This document shows, in pieces, positions 8,939 through 16,357 of a stretch of 36,665 nt of DNA. How positions within the stretch are numbered: position 1 is the stretch's first letter; every line of letters begins with the position of its first letter. Source of the DNA: JBEKSX01 sp049516635. Lineage in GTDB: Bacteria; Bacteroidota; Ignavibacteria; Tepidaquicellales; OLB5. A program made the position numbers and the translations under genes. The notes under the pieces were generated by a model. That model had not been told where the DNA came from. It saw only the letters and a list, made by a program, of their open reading frames with translations, and made no database searches. Location of the stretch: the NCBI GenBank assembly GCA_049516635.1, contig JBEKSX010000018.1:1-36665 (forward strand). Reading direction: 5' to 3'.

Positions 8939-10363
8939 ATGAAGTTATTTGATATCATAAGATCTCTTTCAAACAATGAGTTCAAAAGATTGGGCGAATT
9001 TGTAACCTCACCATATTTCAATAAAAATAAGAATTTGATATCGCTCTATAAATATCTATATACAACAAATTTCACTAATAATAACCACAGCATCAGCAAA
9101 AGAGACGTTTATGATTATGTATTTCCTTCAGAAAAATATAACGATACGAAAATAAGATTATTATTTTCTAATTTTACAAAGCTTTTAGAAAAGTATGTAT
9201 CATTGATCCAGAACGAAAAAGATATCTTCAATCGAAAGATACAGCTACTGGACTATTACAGAGAGCGAAGTGTTAATAAACCGTATTTATCTCTACTTCA
9301 AGAATTGAAAGATACAAAAGGAGATGTTTTTACAAGGAACAATACATACTATTATAACCGGATAATACTGGAACGGGAGATCCTTGAAAGCAAGATCTTT
9401 GACATTGTTTTGAACCTAGATAACAGCTATAAAGCTATTTCTACGAATCATGATCTTTATTTTATCGTTTCTAAGCTTCAAATAGCCATATTCATGTATA
9501 ACCATAGCTTGTTTTTAAATGAAGACCTCAAGTTCGATATCTGGGCGCTGGATGCAATAATTAAATACATTAGTGAGAACAAAAAAGAAATTAGAAAGGA
9601 CCATCCGCTGATCTATATGGATTACCTCTGCCTTATGATGCTGACAAGACCCGATGAAGAAATTTATTACTTTGAACTAAAAAAATACTTTGAAAAAAAT
9701 AGTAATAAGCTGAGATTGATAGAGTATTATCATATTGCAAATGAAGTGAAAAACTATTGTATCCGCAAAATCAATTACAGCCCACGCTTTAACAATGAGA
9801 CCAGCAAAATCAGTAAAGCCCTGGAAATGAGAGGTGCTTATAATGATTCGATAAATCATATTGACTTTTTTAATATTATTCAGCACGGTTTGAATATGAA
9901 AGACATGGCCTGGGTGGAATATTTTTTCGCAAAGTATAAGAGTAAACTTGAACCAAAGTATAGACCCGATATAGAAAATATCTCAGAAGCTTATATTTAT
10001 TTTTATAAAAAAGAGTATGAGAAAGCGCTTCAAAGACTCCAGAAGGTAAGCTACCAAAATATCCATTTATATCTTATGACGAAGGTGCTCACAATCAGAA
10101 GTTATTACGAACTTAAAGAAAATGAATCCTGTTTGTATACGATAGATGCAATGAAACATTTTATTAAGAGGCACGAGGATAAAATCGGTTACTATCATAT
10201 TCATTTTACGAAATTCCTATTGTTTGTAAAAAAACTCATTAACCTGAATAGATCCAGTAAGACGGACGTCGATATATTAAAGAAGGAAATCCTTACTGAA
10301 AAAGACATTGCAAGTAAAGATTGGCTGCTGCTCAAGGCTTCCGGGTCAAATCGACGAAGATAA
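8939..10363 (+). CDS. Helical protein of unknown function, FCB-group type
   Basis: 474 residues, no signal peptide or membrane segment, rich in Lys, Tyr, Asn and Ile, predicted largely alpha-helical. The N-terminus (IIRSLSNNEFKRLGEFV then SPYFNKNKNL) resembles a recurring uncharacterised family in Bacteroidota/Ignavibacteriota. The C-terminal half contains TPR-like stretches such as EAYIYFYKKEYEKALQRLQK (about 343-362), so a protein-protein scaffold is plausible. Start ATG 8939 follows 600 bases of non-coding DNA without an obvious SD. The gene is flanked on both sides by long intergenic regions, so it is probably monocistronic. Function not assigned. Confidence 0.7.
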   Translation: MKLFDIIRSLSNNEFKRLGEFVTSPYFNKNKNLISLYKYLYTTNFTNNNHSISKRDVYDYVFPSEKYNDTKIRLLFSNFTKLLEKYVSLIQNEKDIFNRKIQLLDYYRERSVNKPYLSLLQELKDTKGDVFTRNNTYYYNRIILEREILESKIFDIVLNLDNSYKAISTNHDLYFIVSKLQIAIFMYNHSLFLNEDLKFDIWALDAIIKYISENKKEIRKDHPLIYMDYLCLMMLTRPDEEIYYFELKKYFEKNSNKLRLIEYYHIANEVKNYCIRKINYSPRFNNETSKISKALEMRGAYNDSINHIDFFNIIQHGLNMKDMAWVEYFFAKYKSKLEPKYRPDIENISEAYIYFYKKEYEKALQRLQKVSYQNIHLYLMTKVLTIRSYYELKENESCLYTIDAMKHFIKRHEDKIGYYHIHFTKFLLFVKKLINLNRSSKTDVDILKKEILTEKDIASKDWLLLKASGSNRRR

Positions 10364-10486
10364 ACACGTTCTTGTTTAAGTTTTATAAACGCTTAGAGCT
10401 CTACTTTCAACTTCAAACATACAAATTCGCCTAATTATTCATCATTTTCTTAATTTCTTGATTTTTCTACACTAAACTATTACTAC

Positions 10487-10578
10487 TTTACAGTAGCTGA
10501 AAATACTAAATTTATAAAAAATACCGTCTTTAGGGTATAGCGATGATTAACTATAACTACTAAATTTGCTACTGTAAA
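10487..10578. repeat. Inverted and direct repeat pair around a predicted promoter
   Basis: TTTACAGTAGC (10487-10497) and its exact reverse complement GCTACTGTAAA (10568-10578) form an 11-base inverted repeat. Inside it lies the direct repeat TACTAAATTT (10504-10513 and 10558-10567). A local stem CTACT-TTAC-AGTAG (10483-10496) and ATACC/GGTAT (10521-10525/10534-10538) add further dyads. The right arms overlap the predicted -7 element and start point of the small ORF at 10619, so they could serve as operator sites. Their function is inferred only from position. Confidence 0.5.
10538..10568 (+). promoter_or_regulatory. Predicted Bacteroidota-type promoter for the small ORF at 10619
   Basis: TAAATTTG at 10561-10568 is an exact TAnnTTTG -7 element; 20 bases upstream is TAG (10538-10540) in place of TTG. 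Transcription would begin near 10575, giving a leader of about 45 bases before the ATG. The element overlaps repeats on both sides, consistent with regulation. Confidence 0.45.
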
Positions 10579-10600
10579 TCATTAATAATACTGAGTAATT

Positions 10601-10686
10601 TAAGAAAGGATGTATAATATGAAAATTGTTAATCTTATAGTTTCAGCCTTACAGGTATCTGTTGTGGTTTTATACATCCTTTTTTA
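10601..10686 (+). promoter_or_regulatory. Long inverted repeat sequestering the Shine-Dalgarno of the 10619 ORF
   Basis: AAAGGATGTATAA (10605-10617) is the exact reverse complement of TTATACATCCTTT (10670-10682). With a G-U pair and three flanking A-U pairs the stem extends to 17 bp (10601-10617 with 10670-10686), closing a 52-base loop. The left arm contains the AGGA Shine-Dalgarno (10607-10610) and ends one base before the ATG at 10619; the right arm lies inside the coding sequence. In the mRNA this would hide the ribosome binding site. Its low GC and the long loop make it a poor classical terminator, although six T lie in and after the right arm. Confidence 0.6.
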
Positions 10687-10753
10687 TAATGTTCAGTATT
10701 TTTGGTCACTTTACGGCACCGTTCAGAATATCATAAGCATGGTTGTAAAGTGA
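10619..10753 (+). CDS. Small hydrophobic membrane peptide (44 aa), possible type I toxin-like product
   Basis: ATG 10619 to TGA 10751-10753. The peptide begins MKIVNLIVSALQVSVV and is hydrophobic from about residue 4 to 29, enough for one transmembrane helix, with a Lys at residue 2 and a Lys at the C-terminus. The SD AGGA ends 8 bases before the ATG. An in-frame ATG at 10610 overlaps the SD and is less likely. The gene has its own predicted promoter (10538-10568) and a stem-loop terminator (10805-10828), giving a transcript of roughly 250 bases. A buried SD, a tiny hydrophobic product and an isolated location resemble type I toxin genes, but no antisense RNA promoter was found and I recognise no family. 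It could also be a small regulatory membrane protein, or a non-coding structured RNA with a chance ORF. Confidence 0.5.
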   Translation: MKIVNLIVSALQVSVVVLYILFYNVQYFWSLYGTVQNIISMVVK

Positions 10754-10802
10754 AGATAATTCACCTTTGACGTTTGTTCATGATTGATCCAATCTCTAGT
10801 TA

Positions 10803-10828
10803 AGGCACTCGTAATGAGTGCTTTTTTT
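10803..10828 (+). terminator. Rho-independent terminator
   Basis: Stem GCACTC (10805-10810), loop GTAAT, stem GAGTGC (10816-10821), then seven T (10822-10828). It lies 52 bases after the stop of the 44-codon ORF and separates it from the Omp85 gene. Confidence 0.85.
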
Positions 10829-10918
10829 ATTACCCGTCCTGTCACACCTGATTCCATTTTATGACTTGAATATACTTTTATTGAACTAAATATTTATCAA
10901 AATGCTGTTTAAAAATAT

Positions 10919-12721
10919 TTGAAGCTATTAAAAAATAATTCGTTCGGGCTCTTGCTTATATTGCTGTGCTTTATTTGTTCATCCCGCCAGACTTTATCCC
11001 AGCAAACAGTACAAAAACAAATTAAAATTTCAAAGCTTAATTTTACAGGCAACGAATACTTCAGCTCGGACCAGATACAGAACATGCTCGTCCTGAAACC
11101 AGAAGCCGAATTTACAAGGGATCAATTTGATCTTGACCTAAAAAATATAATAGTTAATTACAGGCGGGAAGGGTTTTTAGAATGCAAGATCTCCGATGTG
11201 AATGAAGAATATAATTTCGATTCAAGTTATATAACACTTACGATCAAGATAAACGAAGGGCCCCGTGTTTTTATCGGCGAGATCCTGTTCGAAGGAAATA
11301 AATATTATACATCTGCTGTACTTCTAAACATGATGTATACTAAAACAGGTAAAAGGCTGGATGCAGGTACATTGAACCAGGATATCGAACAGATCCTCAA
11401 TAAATACGAACAGAACGGATTTGCATTTGCAACCATTACTGTGAAAGATATCTCCTCATATACCGATAAGGGAACGGAAAAAATAAGAATAAAAATAAAA
11501 GTGGATGAAAATGAAAAGATTAAGATAGATAAAATTGTGATCAACGGGAACACATTCACAAATGAAGATGTGATCCTCCGGGAAATACGCCTGGACAGCA
11601 AAAGCATCGTAACGCGTGAGAACATGCTGGATATAAAATCGAGATTGGAAAACCTGGGCTATTTTGAGAGTGTGGAACAACCGAAGATAATGAAATACAA
11701 AAATTCCACAGTCCTATTTATACAATTAAAGGAGGGCAACACTAATACCTTTGACGGTATTATCGGTTATAATCCGCCGGTAACGAACGAGGCTAAAGGG
11801 TACTTTACAGGACTTATTAACTTATCCCTGAGAAATCTTTTCGGAACGGGACGAAGGATCGATGCAAGATGGCAGAAAGAGATACAATCGACTCAGGAGC
11901 TTGAGTTGAAATACCAGGAGCCGTGGTTCCTTGGTTACCCGTTAAATTTGAACCTCGCTTTTCTGCAGAGGATACAGGATTCAACTTATACGAAAAGATT
12001 CCTCGGTTTCCAGGCTGATGCCCTTATATCAAAGCATATCACTGCTTCGGTTACTATCGGATTGGAACGCGTCATACCATCCATAAGCAGTGGAGGTGTA
12101 TCGTATTATCCGGTGTTCGACAGCAGGACATTATCTGCTGGTGTAGAATTAAAATTTGATAACAGGGATTACATTTATAATCCTTCAAAAGGAATATTAT
12201 ACAGGGTCTCTTATAGTATCGGGCAGAAAAAAATATACAACTTTTCTTTTTTCAACTATCTTAATATACCTCCTGATTTTACAGTACAGCGGGGAAGCAT
12301 GGACCTTGATTTTTATTATTCATTTTTTAACCGCCAGAGCTCATTGATCAGCCTTCACGGCGCAAATGTTACGTCACCCAAGCTGGAAGATGCTGATTAT
12401 TTTCGAATTGGCGGAAACTCTAGCGTCAGAGGATACAGAGAGGAGCAATTTCTTGCTTCGCTTGCGGCATGGGCAAATCTCGAGCTGAGGTATTCATTAA
12501 CAAGGAAAAGTTTCGCTTCCATTTTCTATGACCTTGGCTATTATAGTAAACCCTCTAACGACCTTGCCGGAACACCCGGTCAGAAAGCCTTCATCTACGG
12601 CTACGGGCTTGGTGTCAGGGTAGAGACCGGATTGGGTATATTCGGAGTGTCTTACGCACTTGCCAAAGGCAGCGGAATTCTGGACGGGATAATCCATTTC
12701 GGTCTGATAAATGATTTCTAA
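10919..12721 (+). CDS. Omp85 family outer-membrane protein with three POTRA domains (BamA/TamA-like)
   Basis: 600 residues. Signal peptide about 1-28 (FGLLLILLCFICSSR then QTLSQ). Three POTRA repeats follow: about 33-112 (ISKLNFTGNEYFSSDQI), 113-195 (FIGEILFEGNKYYTSAV) and 196-272 (IDKIVINGNTFTNEDVI). The C-terminal half is a 16-strand-type barrel (Bac_surface_Ag) with the lid-loop motif SVRGYREE near residue 500 (the conserved VRGY/F), ending in the aromatic-terminal strand IIHFGLINDF. Family members insert or export proteins at the outer membrane. BamA usually has five POTRAs, TamA three and FhaC two, so this is TamA-like in architecture. TTG 10919 is chosen because it gives a complete signal peptide. 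Convergent with DUF2851, 17 bases between stops. Confidence 0.88.
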   Translation: MKLLKNNSFGLLLILLCFICSSRQTLSQQTVQKQIKISKLNFTGNEYFSSDQIQNMLVLKPEAEFTRDQFDLDLKNIIVNYRREGFLECKISDVNEEYNFDSSYITLTIKINEGPRVFIGEILFEGNKYYTSAVLLNMMYTKTGKRLDAGTLNQDIEQILNKYEQNGFAFATITVKDISSYTDKGTEKIRIKIKVDENEKIKIDKIVINGNTFTNEDVILREIRLDSKSIVTRENMLDIKSRLENLGYFESVEQPKIMKYKNSTVLFIQLKEGNTNTFDGIIGYNPPVTNEAKGYFTGLINLSLRNLFGTGRRIDARWQKEIQSTQELELKYQEPWFLGYPLNLNLAFLQRIQDSTYTKRFLGFQADALISKHITASVTIGLERVIPSISSGGVSYYPVFDSRTLSAGVELKFDNRDYIYNPSKGILYRVSYSIGQKKIYNFSFFNYLNIPPDFTVQRGSMDLDFYYSFFNRQSSLISLHGANVTSPKLEDADYFRIGGNSSVRGYREEQFLASLAAWANLELRYSLTRKSFASIFYDLGYYSKPSNDLAGTPGQKAFIYGYGLGVRVETGLGIFGVSYALAKGSGILDGIIHFGLINDF

Positions 12722-12738
12722 TTGAAGATTTTGGGGTA

Positions 12739-14193
12739 TTAGTAGAAGATTATTTTATACTCAAATCCTTTTTCTTTCACAAAATTTGCACCTATAACAC
12801 ACTCACCGCATCTCTCCCGGGTACAATAAAAATTATAAAGCTGAACCGCACCCTGTTCCATAGCCGGTGAATTTATTTTTATTCCCCTGCCCTGCAGTAC
12901 CTGATCAGAAATGACCCCGAGCACTGAATTTACAGGATGTATCCTTAAATTTTTGTAAAAATACAGCACATTATGAGTAAGAATATCATTCCTGAAAATA
13001 ATAGAATAATAATAAACCAGAGGAATAATGACGTTTGTAATTATATCGTTTATCCGTTCTGCACCGATCAAACGAGATTCTCTCTTCTTCTTTTTCCCGA
13101 AATCATAGTGTGTTAACCAGTACTCATCTTCCCCCGGCGCGAATAATTCTTGCAATTGTTTCCTGCAAGTGTTTACCTGAAAGTTTTCATTTTGAAAGCT
13201 TAAAATTATATGCTTGAGCAACCCATCATTTATGAGCTTTAATATTATCTGCGCTCCGTATGCTACCCTGATAGTCGGAAAGTTCTGCGGTCTTAACCTG
13301 AAGAATTTCCATTTAGCTCTGTCGATCTGCCCTGCTCGTAGAACATCCTTTATTTCAGCCCAGATGTTTTTTATCCTGTTAGTATACTCATCTTTTACCC
13401 TCAAATCGAATAAGAACCCGCCGCATCCGTATAGTATTGATTGAATTGTGATAATGTCATTCTCTCTCGAATCCACAATAAACTTACTGATTTTATTTAA
13501 TGGCAGAATTTTTGCGAGTTTCAGCATTGGTTCTTTGTTCTTGGAATACCCCAGGGCTACGAAAACATATTCATAAAGGACCTGTTCCCACCCCTTACTT
13601 TTTCTGATAAACGAATCGAATGCTGTGCTCCTGCCAGTTTCTCTATGCAGTTCATGCAGTCTTTCCCTGATACGCAGGGTTCTTAATTTTAATCTCTCTA
13701 TCGAAAGTACATCAAAAGTATGCCTTATCAGTTCATCCGTTATTGTATGATTAAATTCCTGGCAGGGAAGCTTGAATTTACCCGAAGGGTTATTAATGAT
13801 CTCCTGCCAGATAGCATGGATGGATCGGTGTAGGAATTTTGATAATATAACAGTGGGCAGTTCACGTTTTATTCTCAGCTTCGGTTTTACCCTTTTACCG
13901 GAGTCCCATAATATAACCTGCAATATTACGGTATTATAATTCCTGTCTTTAGGATGATTGTGGTCTGCCCAGCTTTGAAAGTCCTTGTGCACTTCCACAT
14001 CACCCGTGAATATCTTTTCACCTATCCTTATCCTTGCACCTTTATAATCCGGACCCGAATCAAAATTCCTTGTCCCGTAGTTAAGGATTTCCACTTTTTC
14101 ATTTTCAGTTGTAAGCAGATCGGAGTAATACTTATCCCTTGCTTCCCAGATCCTGCAAATAAAATTTTCGTTTATGTTTAATTTTTTTTGCAA
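12739..14193 (-). CDS. DUF2851 family protein
   Basis: 484 residues, soluble. The N-terminal third carries the conserved DUF2851 core: NFDSGPDYKGARIRIGEKI, then TGDVEVHKDFQSW and NYNTVILQVILWDSG (about residues 43-113). The C-terminus has a conserved cysteine cluster YCTRERCGEC (CX4CX2C, about 458-467) that may bind metal. The family is common in Bacteroidota and has no established function to my knowledge. It lies 32 bases after pyrF at the end of the mre-mrdA-rodA run, so it may be a passenger of that transcript. No SD was identified. Confidence 0.8.
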   Translation of the reverse strand: MQKKLNINENFICRIWEARDKYYSDLLTTENEKVEILNYGTRNFDSGPDYKGARIRIGEKIFTGDVEVHKDFQSWADHNHPKDRNYNTVILQVILWDSGKRVKPKLRIKRELPTVILSKFLHRSIHAIWQEIINNPSGKFKLPCQEFNHTITDELIRHTFDVLSIERLKLRTLRIRERLHELHRETGRSTAFDSFIRKSKGWEQVLYEYVFVALGYSKNKEPMLKLAKILPLNKISKFIVDSRENDIITIQSILYGCGGFLFDLRVKDEYTNRIKNIWAEIKDVLRAGQIDRAKWKFFRLRPQNFPTIRVAYGAQIILKLINDGLLKHIILSFQNENFQVNTCRKQLQELFAPGEDEYWLTHYDFGKKKKRESRLIGAERINDIITNVIIPLVYYYSIIFRNDILTHNVLYFYKNLRIHPVNSVLGVISDQVLQGRGIKINSPAMEQGAVQLYNFYCTRERCGECVIGANFVKEKGFEYKIIFY

Positions 14194-14225
14194 CTGCCCC
14201 CGGATAAAATTATAAGAAGTGGTTA

Positions 14226-15041
14226 CTAACCTTTCATAGCAGCTCTATTGATATCGTCCCTGGCATTAATCGCATTTTCCCTGATGGTCTTCGTGAACTC
14301 ATCAGCATCCTTTGCTTTTGGCAATGAGTAAATTATCGAACGGCTCTGGTTAATGATGTATAGATTGTGTGATATAGACGAAACTGTTTTTCCGAGCGAA
14401 TTCTTTTGTGCACCAATGCCCGGTATCAGAAGCGGGGTCTCAGGATATTTCGATGCAATATCTTTTAGCTCCCTGGTATGGTTTGCACCCACAACAAATC
14501 CTATTTTATGAGCATTCCAGGTGAGTGCTTTTTCAATGATGACTTCGTACAGATATTTCTTCCCGATCTTGAGAAACTGTATCTCCTTTGCCGAATAATT
14601 TGACGTTAATGCGAGGAGGAACACAAATTTATTTTTCCTTTTTATAAAAGGCCAAACCGAATCAGCTCCCATATAGGGCTGTACGGTTATCGAATCAAAA
14701 CCGAGCTCATCAAAAAATGCCTGCGCATATAATTCTGTGGTATTTTCGATGTCACCCCGTTTTGCATCCGCAATCGTGATAACGTTCTCGGGAATCAATT
14801 TTAAAGACTCTTTTAAAGCTGTCCAGCCCGTTTCACCCATTTTCTCATAAAAGGCAATATTAAGCTTATAAGCACATACTAAATCAAGGGTTGATTCGAT
14901 TATTAGTTTATTAAATTCAGAAACGGGATTTGAGAAGGATTGAAAAAATGGGGGAATTTTCTTTATATCGGAATCCAGACCAATGCATAGATGCGTATTC
15001 CGCTCCCTGAGAATTTGCTTTAGCTTCTTTGTAAAATGCAC
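14226..15041 (-). CDS. pyrF: Orotidine 5'-phosphate decarboxylase (type 2)
   Basis: 271 residues; converts OMP to UMP, the last step of de novo pyrimidine synthesis, in the cytoplasm. The catalytic Asp-Lys-Asp motif is present as ADAKRGD (Asp92, Lys94, Asp97). CIGLDSDIKKIP near the N-terminus and PGIGAQ (about 198-203) near the C-terminus are typical of the longer type 2 subgroup (about 270 residues, against about 230 for type 1). The start is GTG at 15041; no in-frame ATG is near. It sits 70 bases after rodA and 32 before DUF2851, the only nucleotide gene in the wall cluster. It could have its own promoter in the 70-base gap, where I see TATGTTTA but no matching -33. Confidence 0.95.
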   Translation of the reverse strand: MHFTKKLKQILRERNTHLCIGLDSDIKKIPPFFQSFSNPVSEFNKLIIESTLDLVCAYKLNIAFYEKMGETGWTALKESLKLIPENVITIADAKRGDIENTTELYAQAFFDELGFDSITVQPYMGADSVWPFIKRKNKFVFLLALTSNYSAKEIQFLKIGKKYLYEVIIEKALTWNAHKIGFVVGANHTRELKDIASKYPETPLLIPGIGAQKNSLGKTVSSISHNLYIINQSRSIIYSLPKAKDADEFTKTIRENAINARDDINRAAMKG

Positions 15042-15111
15042 CTTGTGAATGTTAAATAAATGAGATTAAGTTTAAACATAATAAGTGTTAGGATAAAGAA
15101 AATAAATACAA

Positions 15112-16341
15112 TTATGTGTATTCTTTTCTGTTCCTGTAAGCATTTAAGATCACGCCGACCATTACGACGTTGGAAAGCAGGGATGACACCCCGTAGCTCA
15201 TAAAAGGCAGCGGAATACCTACCACGGGAGTAATACCTATGGTCATACCGACGTTGAAGAATACATGAACAAGAAATATGGAGCCAAACCCTACACAGCA
15301 GATGCTTAGAAATTTATTCTTGCACTGAAATGCAATATGGAACGCCTGCCAAATCAGGATCAGGAAGAGCAATACAACAATTATGGAACCGGCAAAACCG
15401 AATTCCTCTCCGACCATACAGAAGATAAAATCCGTCCATTGTTCCGGTATATATTTTAACTGTGTCTGTGTCCCCTGAAGGAATCCCTTCCCCCACATAC
15501 CACCTGAACCGATGGCTATCTTGGATTGTATGATGTTATAGCCCGACCCCAGCGCATCGGATTCTGGATTAAACAAAGCATCTATCCTCTTTTGCTGGTA
15601 TGGCTGCATTTTATCATAAACAACATGCACTGATAGGCCTGATATTACTATAGCAGTTATCACCAGCGTATATACCATGATATTCTTTTTGAAAAACAAC
15701 ATAGATACAGCCACAGCTATGAAAGCCGCAATAAAATAATAAGTACCCAGAAAAGCACAAATAGCAGTTATAGCAGGTGCAATTATGACGAATAATATGA
15801 AATTCGACATCCCGGACCAGTACAGTACAGGTATCAATATTGCAATGAAAACAAAAGAAGTTCCAATATCGGGCTGAAGGATTATGAATATCACAGGGAA
15901 TAATCCGATCATCAATGCAGTAATAAAATCTTTCGGATTTGTGATATCGGTTTCATTCTGTCTATTAGAAATATATTTTGAAAGGGCCAGTATCATAGTT
16001 ACTTTAGCAAACTCCGAAGGCTGTACCCCGAACCCTCCTATACTGAACCAGCTCGTATGTCCTAATATTTTTCTTCCTATAACAAGTACAAGCATGAGCA
16101 TGATCAAATTAATACCGTACAATATGTAAGCCGACATTGATAAATATTTTGGGGGTAAAAAAGTTATTGTCAGGATAAGGATTAATCCGGCAACGGAGGC
16201 AATCATCTGTTTTGTAAAATTTCCGCCGACCTGAGGATTTGAAAAAGTTGCGCTGTAGATAGCAAGCAGACCAATGGTCATAAGCCCGAGTGCTGAAATC
16301 AATACTGCGAAATTGAACCTGTCAAAAACCTTCATCTGCAT
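15112..16341 (-). CDS. rodA: RodA, SEDS peptidoglycan glycosyltransferase
   Basis: 409 residues, about ten transmembrane helices, SEDS family (FtsW/RodA/SpoVE). Recognisable parts: QPDIGTSFVFIAILIPVLYW in the middle, the loop SGYNIIQSKIAIGSGGMWG then KGFLQGTQTQLKYIPEQWTD with the conserved TDFIF acidic residue, and the C-terminal SEDS signature GIPLPFMSYGVSSLL (about 376-390). RodA polymerises lipid II into glycan strands in the elongasome and works with the class B PBP encoded 16 bases upstream. Two in-frame ATGs (16341, 16335) are possible starts. Inner membrane. The order mreB-mreC-mreD-mrdA-rodA is the classic elongation cluster. Confidence 0.96.
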   Translation of the reverse strand: MQMKVFDRFNFAVLISALGLMTIGLLAIYSATFSNPQVGGNFTKQMIASVAGLILILTITFLPPKYLSMSAYILYGINLIMLMLVLVIGRKILGHTSWFSIGGFGVQPSEFAKVTMILALSKYISNRQNETDITNPKDFITALMIGLFPVIFIILQPDIGTSFVFIAILIPVLYWSGMSNFILFVIIAPAITAICAFLGTYYFIAAFIAVAVSMLFFKKNIMVYTLVITAIVISGLSVHVVYDKMQPYQQKRIDALFNPESDALGSGYNIIQSKIAIGSGGMWGKGFLQGTQTQLKYIPEQWTDFIFCMVGEEFGFAGSIIVVLLFLILIWQAFHIAFQCKNKFLSICCVGFGSIFLVHVFFNVGMTIGITPVVGIPLPFMSYGVSSLLSNVVMVGVILNAYRNRKEYT

Positions 16342-16357
16342 CTAACAGTACTCCATA

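Noticed and set aside
10601..10686. The 17-bp inverted repeat as a classical terminator
   Set aside because: Low GC, 52-base loop and the six T largely inside the arm; a better terminator is at 10803-10828.
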